The notes under the pieces are model-generated. The model had not been told where the DNA came from. It saw nothing but the letters and a program-made list of their open reading frames with translations, and did no database searches. This document shows, in pieces, positions 20,779-31,844 of a stretch of 64,000 nucleotides of DNA. Each line of letters starts with the position of its first letter. Position 1 is the stretch's first letter. The position numbers and the translations under genes were made by a program. The stretch covers positions 3,658,001 through 3,722,000 of the forward strand of contig CP137319.1 in the NCBI GenBank assembly GCA_033182465.1. Reading direction: 5' to 3'. The stretch comes from Sanghuangporus weigelae. Taxonomy: Eukaryota; Basidiomycota; Agaricomycetes; Hymenochaetales; Hymenochaetaceae.

Positions 20779-21381
20779 CAGTTGAAATTGTCATAATGCA
20801 TCGTATCATAATGCATATATTTCATAACGCATCACTTTTTGGTGTCTCCCATGTCGGGAGGCGGGAAATTATGCAAAAATGTCATATGGAATAATGCATT
20901 GAAATTTTGAGCAATATTATGCATTATGGTGATCAAGGGAGTGATAAGGCTACTATAAATTCATGTAAATTATGAGTTCTGAGGCAACCAGAGAGCACAA
21001 CTGGCCTTGTAAAGTCCACTAGTCAAGAAAATCATGTAATTAAATGAAAATACAAGTAGTGCAGATTGATCGACACTGGCAACTACCATAAATAGCATGA
21101 CGATCACCTTCCAAATCCGGGACGTCAAGGACTTACAAGATATAGCATGTATTTATTCCCCCTCTGTTAAGTCAATAAGAGTGTTTTTTGAGAATCCATG
21201 CTTTATTCTGGTATCTAATCAGGCTCATGCTATTAACGTAGGGGTCAGACCATGAGGAAGCTACCTTTTTCACCTTTTCCAAAGGCGGAAATATTTTCTC
21301 ACATATCTCCTAATGAATAAATCTAATAATGCATTACAAAAAGTAGTCTCCCGACATTATGCGTTATGACAATTTCAACTG
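20779..21381. mobile_element. MITE with TA target duplication (Tc1/mariner type)
   Basis: Perfect 18-bp terminal inverted repeats, CAGTTGAAATTGTCATAA at 20779-20796 and its complement at 21364-21381, are flanked by TA (20777-20778 and 21382-21383). The inner ends carry several copies of TAATGCAT and a GTCTCCC...GGGAG motif near both termini. No transposase frame fits in 603 bp, so it is a non-autonomous element. The TA duplication and CAGT start fit the Tc1/mariner superfamily. Confidence 0.82.
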
Positions 21382-21383
21382 TA

Positions 21384-22440
21384 TATCCAATGATATTTGC
21401 ATAAGTTATCGTGCACTCCAAAAGCAATACCACCACCTTGGAAGGCAGAAGTCAGTCTCCATCCAAGTCCCGTTCGCAAGTTCAGCACATGACAACTGTT
21501 CTAACGAATTCCAGTTGCAGACACTCCGAAACGTAGGACATTAAGAGCCGCGTAAATGAGGACGAATACGATCGATTCTGTCAGGCATACTGCCTTGGTT
21601 TCAACCAGTAGACGAGTACTAGTTCTCTCCCGAAACAACCAGGTCGGACTGCTAGTAGTAACGTTTGTCTGAACGAGATGACATCGCTAGAGAACGTACC
21701 TGGTGTCGTTGCCGAAGTCCATGCCGGTCATGAGATAGGGAAAGCAGATAATCATCATGTCATGCTCCATCACAGTCGTCACGGTCTCGGAGAGGCATGG
21801 GTGACCTTCACCAGCTCCAACACAGACTTTGTGATCCGCCATGCTGACGGACGTCGGGGTGGTTGTCGCCGGGGATAGTGCGGAACGTTACAGAACTCCT
21901 GTCACAACGAGCAATTTAGTACATATTTTATCAATGACCAGCAATTTGTATTTTCGACTTTGCCTAAAACCCTGCTGCACCGCATAAATACTGTACTGCA
22001 TGTATGCTGCCCATCCGATGGCAATGAACCCGTTTCACGGTGCATTTGCGGAAGTATTCTTGCGCCAACGGGAGATGTCACAAGGCTGAACGGTTCGTTC
22101 GTCGATCACTGGTGGATCCCTTCTTCGGAAATACCCGCTTTCTCCGTCCAGGTGAATCCATTCTCTCTTTTCTTTCACTCTCGACATTATACTTTACTCA
22201 ACCCATTGCGGTCAGCTGTAATTGGGCGGGTAATATAAAGTAAAAGAAACTGCGAACACGTGCCAAGCGGGCTCTAGAATGCTTAGGTTCTCGTTCTCTC
22301 CTCAGTGTCAGCGAAAGCCGGCGTTTAGATTCCAGCTGAATTCTACAAACATGGGCATACTTTCGTTTTCGTGATCCGATTGCCACTCCGTTTAGCTACG
22401 GAGGCTCGAACGTGGTCATCGTCTACGTCACCCAGGAAAT
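21384..22440. other. Unresolved region
   Basis: A plus frame at 21678-21878 and a minus frame over the same DNA (starting near 21842, with VCVGAGEGHPCLSETVTT) are both open and neither is recognised. A short gene is possible but not supported. Confidence 0.25.
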
Positions 22441-22450
22441 GGTATAAAAC
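22441..22450 (+). promoter_or_regulatory. Core promoter, TATA box
   Basis: GGTATAAAAC is a clean TATA box. It is followed about 30-60 bases on by a C/T-rich start region, and the first ATG downstream in frame with an open stretch is at 22608. This is the clearest core promoter seen in the window. Confidence 0.55.
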
Positions 22451-22607
22451 CCATCCAGGTCCTCCCCGCATCCCCATCGCGACTTGAACTCGAACCTTCA
22501 TCTCGACTTCAATAGAGCAACTTGAACGCTCCCCTGTCCTGCACTCTTGCTTGCTTGCAACGATACTTTATATCGTCGCTGTCTTCACTCTCGCTTTAAA
22601 GCTTCTT

Positions 22608-23254
22608 ATGCTGGCTCAGCCCTCAGGCGATGCCAGCCCCGACTTCTACGACTTCGGTTATGATGTCGCGCATCTCTTCCAGGGGGACCCAATCGACTTT
22701 TATTGTCCCCTCCGAGGCTCTTTGACACGCCGGTACTCGCTTGTCCTGCTCCGTGTGCTCCCACTGTCGTTGTTTCCACTCCGGCTACCAAAACGTTCCA
22801 GTACTTCATCGACTTCGCGGATGAGACTCTGGAGTTTCCACCGTCCCGGCCTGTCCCTGTCCCCACCCTGTCTTCGTTGCTTCAATCCTTTGTCAACGTT
22901 GATGTTGGTGCCGATCATATCCCGGCGCCGACTTCTACACGCAAGTACATACTCGCCGACATCCCCTTGCCACTGGAATCATCTAATATAAGTTGGGTCC
23001 TTATCGTTAGCCTCGTTGTCATTGGTATTGCCTTCGGCTTGATCATATCCGGTGCATTGCTCTACACGACTGATACAACCAGCTCCACCCGTATCTGCCT
23101 CAGCAGTGGCTTCGCATTTCGGAAATGTATAGAAAGAAGCGGTCGCCTTTTCAATAATTTTTGGGGATTTGACTTCGTGTCGCAGGGCTTGGAAGAAATG
23201 ACAGCTTCTTCTCCGTTAGTCGTGCGCGTGAAGTCGATCGAAAGGCAGTACTGA
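22608..23254 (+). CDS. Possible single-pass membrane protein, frame uncertain
   Basis: From ATG 22608 the frame gives MLAQPSGDASPDFYDFGYD and remains open to 22991. From about 22690 another frame (to the stop at 23254) looks more protein-like: a Pro/Thr-rich segment (VLACPAPCAPTVVVSTPA), then a strong membrane helix VLIVSLVVIGIAFGLIISG near 23000, and a basic tail. The two would need an intron or frameshift near 22690 that I cannot place. Family unknown. The TATA box upstream supports transcription here. Confidence 0.35.
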
Positions 23255-23999
23255 GGGGGCCACATGGCAATAGAAAACGGCAAGACAATTTTTGCGATGA
23301 ACTTTCTCTTCGCAATAGACGAGCGCACTGATATGAAGCCGACAACGCTCGCGAACTGACGAACACTGTCATTGGTGTTACACGTAACCCCCAAAAGCCA
23401 CGTCCTATGGCAGAGGCCGCCCTTGGAGAGGTCGCACGCCAGTAAGCCATTGAAACCCCTTGTGAACCAAATTTAGTCCGATTAATTTCCCATACTAGAT
23501 TTTGGGCATTGGCTACAAAGACTGCAAGTCCGAGTTCACAGAGCCAAACGATTGAAGCCGTCATCCCTTATCTTAATTCTCTTGCTGAACAAGCAAGAAG
23601 TCGTGATACTGGCTCGTATTCATCTGTTTCAGTCTATCTCAGAAGCTGCCTCTTGAACGTTGGGACGCTGCCATCATTCGTTCCGTTGCGACTCGGCTTG
23701 GCTATGATGAGTGAAGTTTTCTACCGTCCTGTCGCGGTTGCTACATAAGTGCAGATGTATCATATCAGATGGAGGTATAAACAAATCGGAATATACACTC
23801 ACATTATTTGTTTATCCGTGCATATATTTACCGACGTTAACATAGTATTACTTGAAGAGACCGTCTGCGCTTTCATTGTCAAGAATTATCATCATACATA
23901 TCGACTTCTAAGTCTATTTCTAGTAAAGCGCCTTTTCATGAGGCAATGATCTATTACAGCATCCAGACCTACACGTTTGCATGACATTCGCGGTCATCA
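23255..23999. other. Unresolved region
   Basis: Open frames on both strands (23509-23748 plus, 23151-23564 minus) overlap each other and match nothing I recognise. It is mostly A/T-rich after 23750. Confidence 0.3.
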
Positions 24000-26548
24000 C
24001 TACTTCCCGCTCTTGACATCTTTCATTCCTTTCTGCGTACCATGTCCATCCTTCTCGACCTTTTCTCTCGCCTGGACGCCTTCCAAAGCTCGTTTCCGCA
24101 TCTCACTTTCATCAGCTCGAATGAGTTCCTTATGTTTGATCATTATGGCTGCAACGAACACAGAGAGCGTCGCGAGAGAAGCGTTCAACACAAACACGAC
24201 GCGGAAACCGTGTGTGTACCCGACGAGGATGGATTGAGCCGTGCCAGAACTTATTCCCGACAAGGTACCATTGATTGCGGAGGAAGAAAGAAGAGGATGA
24301 AGGATGGTGGGATCGTCGATAATCATGTTGATTGTAGACTCCGGGAGTCTAAGTGAAATCATTATTGATCGTAAAGAATTATTTCTGCGTTTCGGGACAT
24401 TAGCCAATTCTGCGTCCATGCAGCCCTGAGGATAGACAAACATTATGGTGCTACCGATAGCAAGCGACAAAGTTCCACCGAGCAGCCGTACAAACTAATG
24501 GAGTTTCGGATTGCATGTATCAGCAGCCGTGTCATGAATTTTCAGAAGTCGACTTACGTTTCGAACGGCGGTGACGACTGACATGTCTTGCCGAGACACA
24601 CTGGCTTGGGCAGCAACAGTAGTTGTTTGTAATGTCTGGGAACCGAATTGTCACAATACGAAGTTCTTGACAGAGGCGATTGCTAACCTGCCCTGCTCCA
24701 ATCCCTGCGAGGAGCATGTACACGACAGATCGAACTTGACCTGATCCGGCATTTATCGTTGAAATCAGTCCACAACCGACGGCCCAGACGCTAAATCCGC
24801 TGTAGATTATGCTCTGAAAGATGTCGTAAGTGCAAAACGCATCTTCGAAGGAATGACAGCATACACGATATCGTCCTGTTCGGGACACAGCGACTCCCTG
24901 TTTTGTTCACAAAGATACATGTAGGATGGACATAGGATAGGAAATGAATGGGAACATACGGAAACAAAACTCGCCAATGTCTGGGTCACGAGTACGGGCA
25001 GCAAGAACACTCCTGCATGTATCGGCGAGTATCCAAGAGCTACCTGGAAGAACTGCGGGAGGTAGAAAAGCGATGAGTTGAAAATGAACCCGCTGGAAGT
25101 TGCAACGTTAATACAATTGCAGTAAATCATTTATATAAGCGGGTCGGACGACACTTGCTTGACAAACATCGTAATGTATACACCAGACACTGTAACGTGC
25201 TTGAAGATATACACTGCTAGGAGCATTAGACTTGAACTGAAGCAGAGAAATGCAGACATACTCGGTACAATAGGAAGCTTTGCAGCCTTCCATTCCCAGA
25301 GGCAAAAAAGCGAAACAAGGAAGATGCCAGAGATGAGCGTTGTGAGAACAATCGCTGAATGCCACGGGAAGGTGATGCCACCCTGATACGAGAAAGAATT
25401 ATATTTAGGATAGATGTGTACCAACTTGACAGTGTGCGTACCCAGATCAATGGCAGAATAAGAAGAGTACAACCACTCAGTGTCAGAGCCGTTCCTACGT
25501 AGTCAATTGCCAGAAGCTTTCTGCTTGCATTTGAGCTAGCAAATTCCAGTTCTCGTCCGTAGTTCTCACCTTTTTATATCACCTTCGACATTTTTGAGAG
25601 GAAGTATATATGTGACAATGACAATTCCGAAGAGAGATACAGGTAGAGTGACCCAAAAGCACCACTGAGAGGGACAGTATTAGTAGATCGAAGAAAGCTA
25701 TAAACGCAGACATACCCTCCACGAGACCTTCTCGCTCAATGCACCACCAATCAAAGGTCCGATACCGTAGCCCAGTGCGACGACTACGCCAATGATGCCT
25801 TGGTATTTTCCTCTGTTGCAATGAGTTGGCATCCAAATGAGATGATGAGGAAGCTACTTCGTACCTATCTCTTAGACTAACAACATCAGACATGACGATT
25901 TGGGCCATGGATACAATCCCACCTCCACCTGCTCCAGCTATACCTAAAATGAAGAATCTTGAGCGTGAATTGGATGATAATAGAAAGAATAGACGGACCA
26001 CGAAAAATTATGACCTCAGTTATTTTCCGTGAAAATCCAGCGGCAAGATTTCCCAGCATGAAAACACCCATTGAGAGGCACAAAGCAGCCTTTCTTCCGA
26101 ATATATCGGAGAAGCGACCATACAAAGGTTGGAAAGCCGTTGAGGTCAGCAGATAAGCCGAAGGTATGAATGAAGATACCGATCCCGCGTGGAACTCGGC
26201 AGAGATACTGGGGAGCGCCGTCGCAACAAGAGTCATGTCGAGGGTCGACGCTACGACGCAGACTGCCAGTCCTGCGAAAACGGACACCACCTTGCGGAAA
26301 GGCAGCAGATTCGTCTGGTCCGTCAATCTGAGTCCAGCGCGACCTTCATGAGTCTCCAGAGTCGGTGCATCACGTTCATCCTTCGTTGCGTCATGCGAGG
26401 AAGACCGCACCGATGCAGCCCTGGACGGAGAGTGCACAGGCGTATTCATCGCTGTTGTCGTGTGACTCGGTGGCACAGAGGACTCCGAGTTCACTGGACC
26501 CGGTGCTGCATCGTTGTGTTGGACGACAGACAATTCGATTTGATTCAT
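24000..26548 (-). CDS. MFS exporter, 14-helix drug:proton antiporter (DHA2) type
   Basis: The start is ATG at 26548 (MNQIELSVVQ), followed by a long Ser/Thr-rich cytosolic leader. The first helix is VVSVFAGLAVCVVASTLD. Family motifs include TSTAFQPLYGRFSDIFGRK (the loop 2-3 motif) and GAGGGGIVSMAQIVMSDVV with LRDRGKYQG after the next intron, typical of the 14-helix exporters. Later exons give GYGIGPLIGGAL, AIDYVGTALTLSGC and GGITFPWHSA, and the end is a charged tail finishing KDVKSGK at 24000. About nine introns. Such proteins sit in the plasma or vacuolar membrane and expel toxic compounds or metabolites; the substrate cannot be told. It is divergent from the hydrolase gene at 27062. Confidence 0.88.
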
Positions 26549-27061
26549 CGAAAGGACAGCGTTCGCCGCTCGTCGTCGCTGCAGATGCTGCAGGGGGTTA
26601 GAGGGTAAGCAGCGACAACGTGTTCTGTTATCATATTTCCATGAAAAGTGGAAAGAAGTCAAGTCGTCTATTTTCGTCCTCAGGCTGGGGATTAGGTTCG
26701 GAGTGAAAGTCCGACGGCCCGGGCCTTGTCTAGTCGTGGGACAATTCAAGTTTATAAAATTGTGTAAGTAAATTGCGTAAGTTTACTCTCTCTCTAATCG
26801 TGGGAATATAATAAATACTTTAACTAACTGGTCATGCTCGTTTGCTTTTCATCCGCCGTTCAGAGGTTGAACACTGGCTCTGGAAATGCTACATGCTCTG
26901 GTCACGGTGAGTCAAACAAGGCAAAGATTTCTAACTCATGCTATTGTAGTATTCGTGTGACCTGCAGAACTTCCAGGAAGGCTTCCTTACTCCTTCATGG
27001 CGTATTTCAGTCCATCCGTGCGACCTATCTCAGTCAGCATTCTCTCACTTGAACCCCAACC

Positions 27062-28253
27062 ATGTCGGACAAGTATCTTGCTGGAGAGCCTGGTGATGCC
27101 TGCTGCCGTGGCGTGCAGCATTCCGGTGAGCCGAGAGGCAAGATTGAGAAGATAGCAGGAGTCGAAACGTATATCGCCGAACCACCGCAAGGTCAGAAAT
27201 CGAAGGGTGTCATACTGTTTTACGCCGATGTCTGGGGTTCAATGTTCATCAACAATAAGCTCATCCAGGACTTCTTCGCGGCTCAAGGTGGGTGTGATTA
27301 GTAGACATTTCATTCCAACAGGCCGTCTCAATCACCTTGCTTGAATAGGATTTACTGTTGTTGGTATTGACTATTTCTTTGGAGATCCGGTGTATATCCA
27401 TACCGGAGAGGAGGGATTTGACAGGCCTGCCTGGATGGCGAAGAGCAAGGCTCAGGCTCGAGAGTACGAGCCGAAGTGGTTCGAGGCAATCAAGGAGCGT
27501 TACGGTACGTTAAATTTAGGACTCCCGTTATTATTAGCTAATGCTCTATATCGCACGAAGGACAAGATACTAATTATTATGCCGTGGGCAAGTCCGACGA
27601 GGTCATGAAACATTGGTTCAGTCCTGACTCTCATTTGCGTTTTCTTCCTGTTCGGATAAACAGGCTATTGCTTTGGCGCACCATTTGTATTGGAGGCCGG
27701 TGCATCGGGCAAGATAGTTGCAGGTAAATTGGCCCGAATTCGATCTATTCTCTCGAACCTAACTGAAGAAACTTCCGCCCGTTCCTTCTCAGGAGCCGTT
27801 GCGCATCCAGCTTTTCTCACGGAGACACATTTCCAGGATGTCAAAGGTACGATGCCACAATTTGTGACGGAAAAGCCGGCACTGCTAAGCTTTTCTCCCT
27901 CTCAGCTCCCTTGATGCTCTCGTGCTCTGGTATGCAGTTCGCTTTTGATATCTCCAATGCATAATGGAATGTTAATGCTCTTATAGAGATCGATCATACA
28001 TTCCCGGTTGAACTTCGGCGTCGAGCTGAGGACATCCTTGTCGAGAAGAAGCATGATTACTTTTTCCAAGTCTTTGGAGGCGTAGAACACGGTTTCGCCG
28101 TGCGCGGAGACCCTAACGTTCCTATCCAGCGTAAGTCTTGAAAGTCAATTTCTCTCCTTTACGACGCTTCTTATATCCATATTCCGAATAGGATGGGCCA
28201 AGGAAGAGAGTGCAAGGGGCATCATAGCCTGGTTTGATCGATTCTCGAAGTGA
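27062..28253 (+). CDS. Dienelactone hydrolase family protein
   Basis: An alpha/beta hydrolase of the dienelactone hydrolase type. ATG at 27062 gives MSDKYLAGEPGDACCRGVQHSGEP. The exons are separated by short introns (about 27291-27350, 27506-27580, 27615-27660, 27724-27793 and others). Catalytic residues: Cys in GYCFGAP near 27665, Asp in EIDHTFP near 27990, His in GGVEHGFAVRGD near 28080. The end is GIIAWFDRFSK with a stop at 28251-28253. The Cys-Asp-His triad is complete, and the length (about 250 aa) is normal for the family. It hydrolyses lactones or esters; the natural substrate is unknown. The divergent exporter next door could be co-regulated with it, but nothing in the sequence proves that. 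Confidence 0.88.
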
Positions 28254-28573
28254 ATTTTTTGAAGAGAAGAATTTGAATGCATTCTCTGTAAATAACTGAC
28301 TACATGAGGTTCGAGGCTTGTAAGTGTACACGCGCTTTCTGTATCTCTTATGAATAAATCTGCTACATTTCAAGGTGTCCCAATGACGACTTTCTCCGAG
28401 CTCTCCATATTTCAGTATCCCATTCGCATTCATTTATTTATCAAAGGTAGCAAAATCAAACGCGAAGCTACAAGAGCATGATACGGTACACATCCTACAG
28501 AAATCATACATTTAGATAGTGTAAGTCCGATAAGGAAGGAACCTTTGACTGCACCCACCTTAAGCAGACAGAC

Positions 28574-28942
28574 TAAACAAAGTACTTGTTGACATCAACA
28601 GTCGCGTTATTTGTGAAGTTCTGACTTCAAGTTCGAAGAGTTACATCAATACAACCCACAGCAATAAAAAAAAAAGATTTGCATACGTAGTCGTCTGCTC
28701 GTGGCGTCCACGACCGAAGGTAAAGAAATAAGAGAAGTTGATTTCAAATCTGCGACGGATGACTTGGTTGGGACGGAGCACCTGAATACAGACAGGAAGT
28801 CTATCAGTAAGTGAGGCACAAGTGGTACATGGTGACGACACACGAGAGGACCGATCTCATTCCCAACATGGTCTGTGAATGAGATGGTTACGATCTCCGT
28901 ACCAGTGTTGGTGAAATCGACGTTCACAGAGGAGTAAGACAT
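28574..28942 (-). CDS. Small stand-alone beta-rich protein (about 80 aa), copy 1
   Basis: ATG at 28942. Exon 1 encodes SSVNVDFTNTGTEIVTIS and ends GPL; exon 2 gives RPNQVIRRRFEINFSY and FGRGRHEQ; exon 3 gives NFTNNATVDVNKYFV and a stop at 28574. It is closely related to the gene at 37274-37644. Its order of motifs (VxFxNTG, a PN turn, RxxINxxxxF, GR, and a final DVxxxF) is the same as the C-terminal domain of the vWA proteins at 41462 and 48866, with the last intron at a comparable place. No signal peptide. Function unknown; an alternating hydrophobic pattern suggests a small beta sandwich. Confidence 0.7.
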
Positions 28943-29119
28943 GGTGGAAGGAGCAAAGTATCGAAGGATATTCCGGAAAGCCAGAGTCGAAATGAAGTCT
29001 TTGCAATAGCTACAAGCTTGAAGATCTCTTCCAGACGCACTGTGAACTACTTATATCATCTCTGATGTTGGTTCATTGCAGGATCAGTCTGCAGTTGCCA
29101 GTGGTGAGTTGGTCGGAAA

Positions 29120-29880
29120 ACTCTCCGGATAAGAAACGTACTCCACTTCATATCTTGTCCATGAACACTTCTTGCATTAATATAAGCATCTTAATCCGGG
29201 TAAAGGTGGGGAAGAACACAAACAAAGAACGAAAGTGGGGTATCATCTGGTGCAGAGCAACCTGCTGTAGGCTGGATGATGAAGGAGGTATGGGAGCCTG
29301 AAGTACTCTAATGCCGATAGGAGGCGCCGAATCCGCATGTGACGGCCTTATGCTTGCAGCTTCGTTTACTTCAATAGAAACATGAGGCGATCTTCTCTGA
29401 CACTTCTTACCTGACTGAAGATAGAAGCGACCGGAACTTCCCGCACGCAAGTTCCGCATTTGTAATATGCTGATCGGCGCCAATCAGTGTGAAGCACGCT
29501 TTATCCAAATTCACCAGTATGGTGTGCCTTGACCAGCTCCCGTCTCGTTGCATTATCGCCGTATCAGCAGAATAGACGCCTCGAGGCGGAGCTCATAAAT
29601 CTCCGAGCGTATCTGAGCAATCATTGAAAATTTTCAAACGCAAACGGACAGTCTTCCTTGCTTCTTTTGAGACCCAAGACAGCATGGTGATTGGCGCCCA
29701 TTTGACCTCGCCGTCCGGGAGCCAATTAAGTCTACACGTAATAAGAGTGATAACCACGGTTGAGCATGGGATCCTGTTCGATGTATAATACGTTACCTTC
29801 GTATTTCCTTTGCCATGCTTGATTATAAATGCCACATCTTTTTCAAGATTAAATAAAGAACTTTTCTTAGTCTGGTGATA
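29120..29880 (-). CDS. Minus-strand module M, best-kept copy, function unknown
   Basis: Exon-like segments read on the minus strand: VAFIIKHGKGNTK (29835-29797), a 65-base intron (29732-29796), then WLPDGEVKWAPITMLSWVS (near 29720-29670), and a third segment RDGSWSRHTILVNLDKACF (near 29560-29490) followed by KFRSLLSSV. The start and the 3' end are not placed. Similar pieces recur, more damaged, at 36.4-37.1, 38.3-38.9, 39.5-40.2 and 50.5-51.4 kb. I do not recognise the family. Confidence 0.35.
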
Positions 29881-30009
29881 CCATAGCTACTGGTGCTGTA
29901 CCAGGAAATGCACCACGACATTCATATAGATTTATTCAGTCGTTTTGTCTGGTCATCAAGAAATCGTCATTTCACACTTCAGTCTAATAATACTGCCTAA
30001 ACACCGAGC

Positions 30010-30520
30010 TCATTTGACGCGTCTGTCGATAATGAAGTCTACTGAAGATTGCTTGGTGTAAATGTCTGAGAATATAAGAGACTACAAGTCCTCTTACCAT
30101 TCAATGGATTGTACTTTGGCTTCTTCGAGTTGAGACCAGAAACGGAGCATAGAAGCTGGGAACTGTCGGAGGAGCAGTCTGCTGCGTTGGAATAGTCGTC
30201 GCTCCAAGGGCAAGTGAAGTATACGTGAACTGATATCTTCCTATCGCCCCTAGAACCTTTGAAGTACATGTCGGCTTCAGTGCCTTCTGGCCAGACTGCG
30301 TACAAGTACTAGTATAAGCATATGAACGTGGAGGTAGGCGCAAAATCGCATACTGACCGGCTTTATCCTTGACCTGAAACTCATCTGAGACCGAGAACGC
30401 CGGCACTAATCCACCATTTGGCTTTTTCTCCCAGTATCCAAAGGGAATCTTGTCGTCTTGGAGCTGAAGATCGATGTCAAGTTTATTATGAATTCTGAAG
30501 TAGGTGGAGTAGTCCGGCAT
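30010..30520 (-). CDS. Crystal-protein (ET79-like) small beta-sandwich protein
   Basis: ATG at 30520 (MPDYSTYFRIHNKLD). The product has about 150 residues over three exons: IPFGYWEKKPNGG and FSVSDEFQVKDKAG, then after an intron WPEGTEADMYFKG and YFTCPWSDDYSNAADC, and finally DFIIDRRVK with a stop at 30010. The pattern, an N-terminal R-hydrophobic-HN turn, GTE in the middle, and PWS followed by Asn/Asp-rich turns, is that of a family of small fungal and bacterial proteins related to the ET79 crystal protein. Some members bind membranes. No signal peptide. The assignment rests on pattern memory and could be wrong. Confidence 0.5.
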
Positions 30521-30768
30521 GGCTGCAAACGTGGGCTGCGATGAAGATACAGCACGGCGAAATGGAATCACAATAAATACCTCATTCTCTTTCGATCTTC
30601 GTACGTCAAAGAACAGGCGATTGATTGAAGGCGGAATTCTTTTATCGGTAGAAAATAGTTCACGAGCTTGGGCGTCTGCTTAAGCGCCTACAGCGAAAGA
30701 CAGAATGTGAAACCAATTTCCCCTTTGCAATATGGCCTTAAATGCGATAGTTAACTCTAGAGGATCCC

Positions 30769-30783
30769 GCAGGGGTCCCCTGC
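30769..30783. repeat. Short perfect palindrome
   Basis: Two 7-base arms (GCAGGGG and CCCCTGC) around a single T, about 240 bp upstream of the phosphatase-like gene at 31009. A bound-protein site is possible; nothing else supports it. Confidence 0.25.
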
Positions 30784-31008
30784 ATGGTGGCATGGAAGGA
30801 ACTAGTCTATATAAGATATTGGCGTGAACTGTATGCTTCTATAAAGGAAAGTTCTAATTCAAGTCACTTGCCTCTCTACTTTAAATTTAACCCTGAAGTG
30901 CTTTCTAGTCACTCTCGAAGCCATCGCCCTTTCTGGTTGGTAGACTCCATAGAACGGTGAGTGGTGACCTTAAGTCTATACCTGGACAGTCTCTAAATTA
31001 TTGAAGAT

Positions 31009-31509
31009 ATGAGTAGCGAATGGAAGCGCTTCGAGCAAGTCCTTCAATACGTTTACCATGGTCGTAACCTTTTTCGCTCTGCTGCACCGAACTACGATGA
31101 TAAAGACGATGAATCACAAAATCTGACACCTACCGCTGTCAAGTTTCTGACGGACAAAGGCATCAACGGAGTCATAAGTTTTAACACATATTCATATACG
31201 ACATCTCAGATAGCGATGCTCGCTAATGTCGGAATCTCCTATCGTCACTTGGCTGTCAAGGACTTTACTGCACCGACGGAGGACCAATTAAAGGAAGCGA
31301 TCGAATTCTTTCGTAGTATTCCTAACGGTTCCGTGCTTATTCATTGCGGGTACGGGCACGGAAGGACAGGCACTGGAGTCACAGCAATGCAGCTCTTCGC
31401 AACGTGGGGAGACTCACCAGATGAATCGAAGTGGGATAACAATCACGTTGAGACATCTGAGCAACGAGTCGTACTTCGGCACCTTCGCGATAATTTCAAG
31501 AAGCCTTGA
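31009..31509 (+). CDS. Dual-specificity / tyrosine phosphatase-like protein, copy 1
   Basis: Intronless, 166 aa, ATG at 31009 (MSSEWKRFEQVLQ). The signature loop HCGYGHGRTGTG (near 31345) contains the catalytic Cys and Arg at Cx5R spacing. The upstream pattern FRSAAPNY, TPTAVKFLTDKGI, VISFN and SYRHLAVKDF is typical of small atypical dual-specificity phosphatases. A general-acid Asp (KDF) lies before the loop as expected. No signal or membrane segment, so likely cytosolic. The substrate is unknown. A second copy follows at 33213. Confidence 0.82.
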   Translation: MSSEWKRFEQVLQYVYHGRNLFRSAAPNYDDKDDESQNLTPTAVKFLTDKGINGVISFNTYSYTTSQIAMLANVGISYRHLAVKDFTAPTEDQLKEAIEFFRSIPNGSVLIHCGYGHGRTGTGVTAMQLFATWGDSPDESKWDNNHVETSEQRVVLRHLRDNFKKP

Positions 31510-31844
31510 ATATACTCGGTAGGTTTGGGCATGAATTAGAATTTGCTAGGCATTCGTAAAAATTTTGCTTAGATGCTTTTTTCAGGTGCTTTTACTGTGG
31601 AAGATTATCAATGTCAACATCCCGTCAGTGATATGGGTCAGACGCACCAGTAACGTGTTATGCGCGTGGATGAAGGGTAGTTAACACAGGGTGTAAACGT
31701 CCGATGAAAGCCTGGTTAGAAATGAATGATGTTCGCTAGATTCAATAAACTTCTGAGTCGCATCTATTCCAAATACACTTTACTGAGTCGATCACGCCGA
31801 TCCCTTCAGACAATGCAACGTGTTCATTCCACATGTAGCTAGCC

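Noticed and set aside
26189-26608. 139-codon plus-strand open frame
   Set aside because: Antisense shadow of the first exon of the MFS exporter.
30101-30571. Uninterrupted 156-codon reading of the ET79-like gene region
   Set aside because: It reads through an intron into a frame that loses the family pattern; the spliced model ending at 30010 keeps it.
30754-30768. ACTCTAGAGGATCCC, resembling a cloning-vector polylinker
   Set aside because: The match is only 15 bases, and neighbouring polylinker sites and vector sequence are absent; chance is the simpler explanation.
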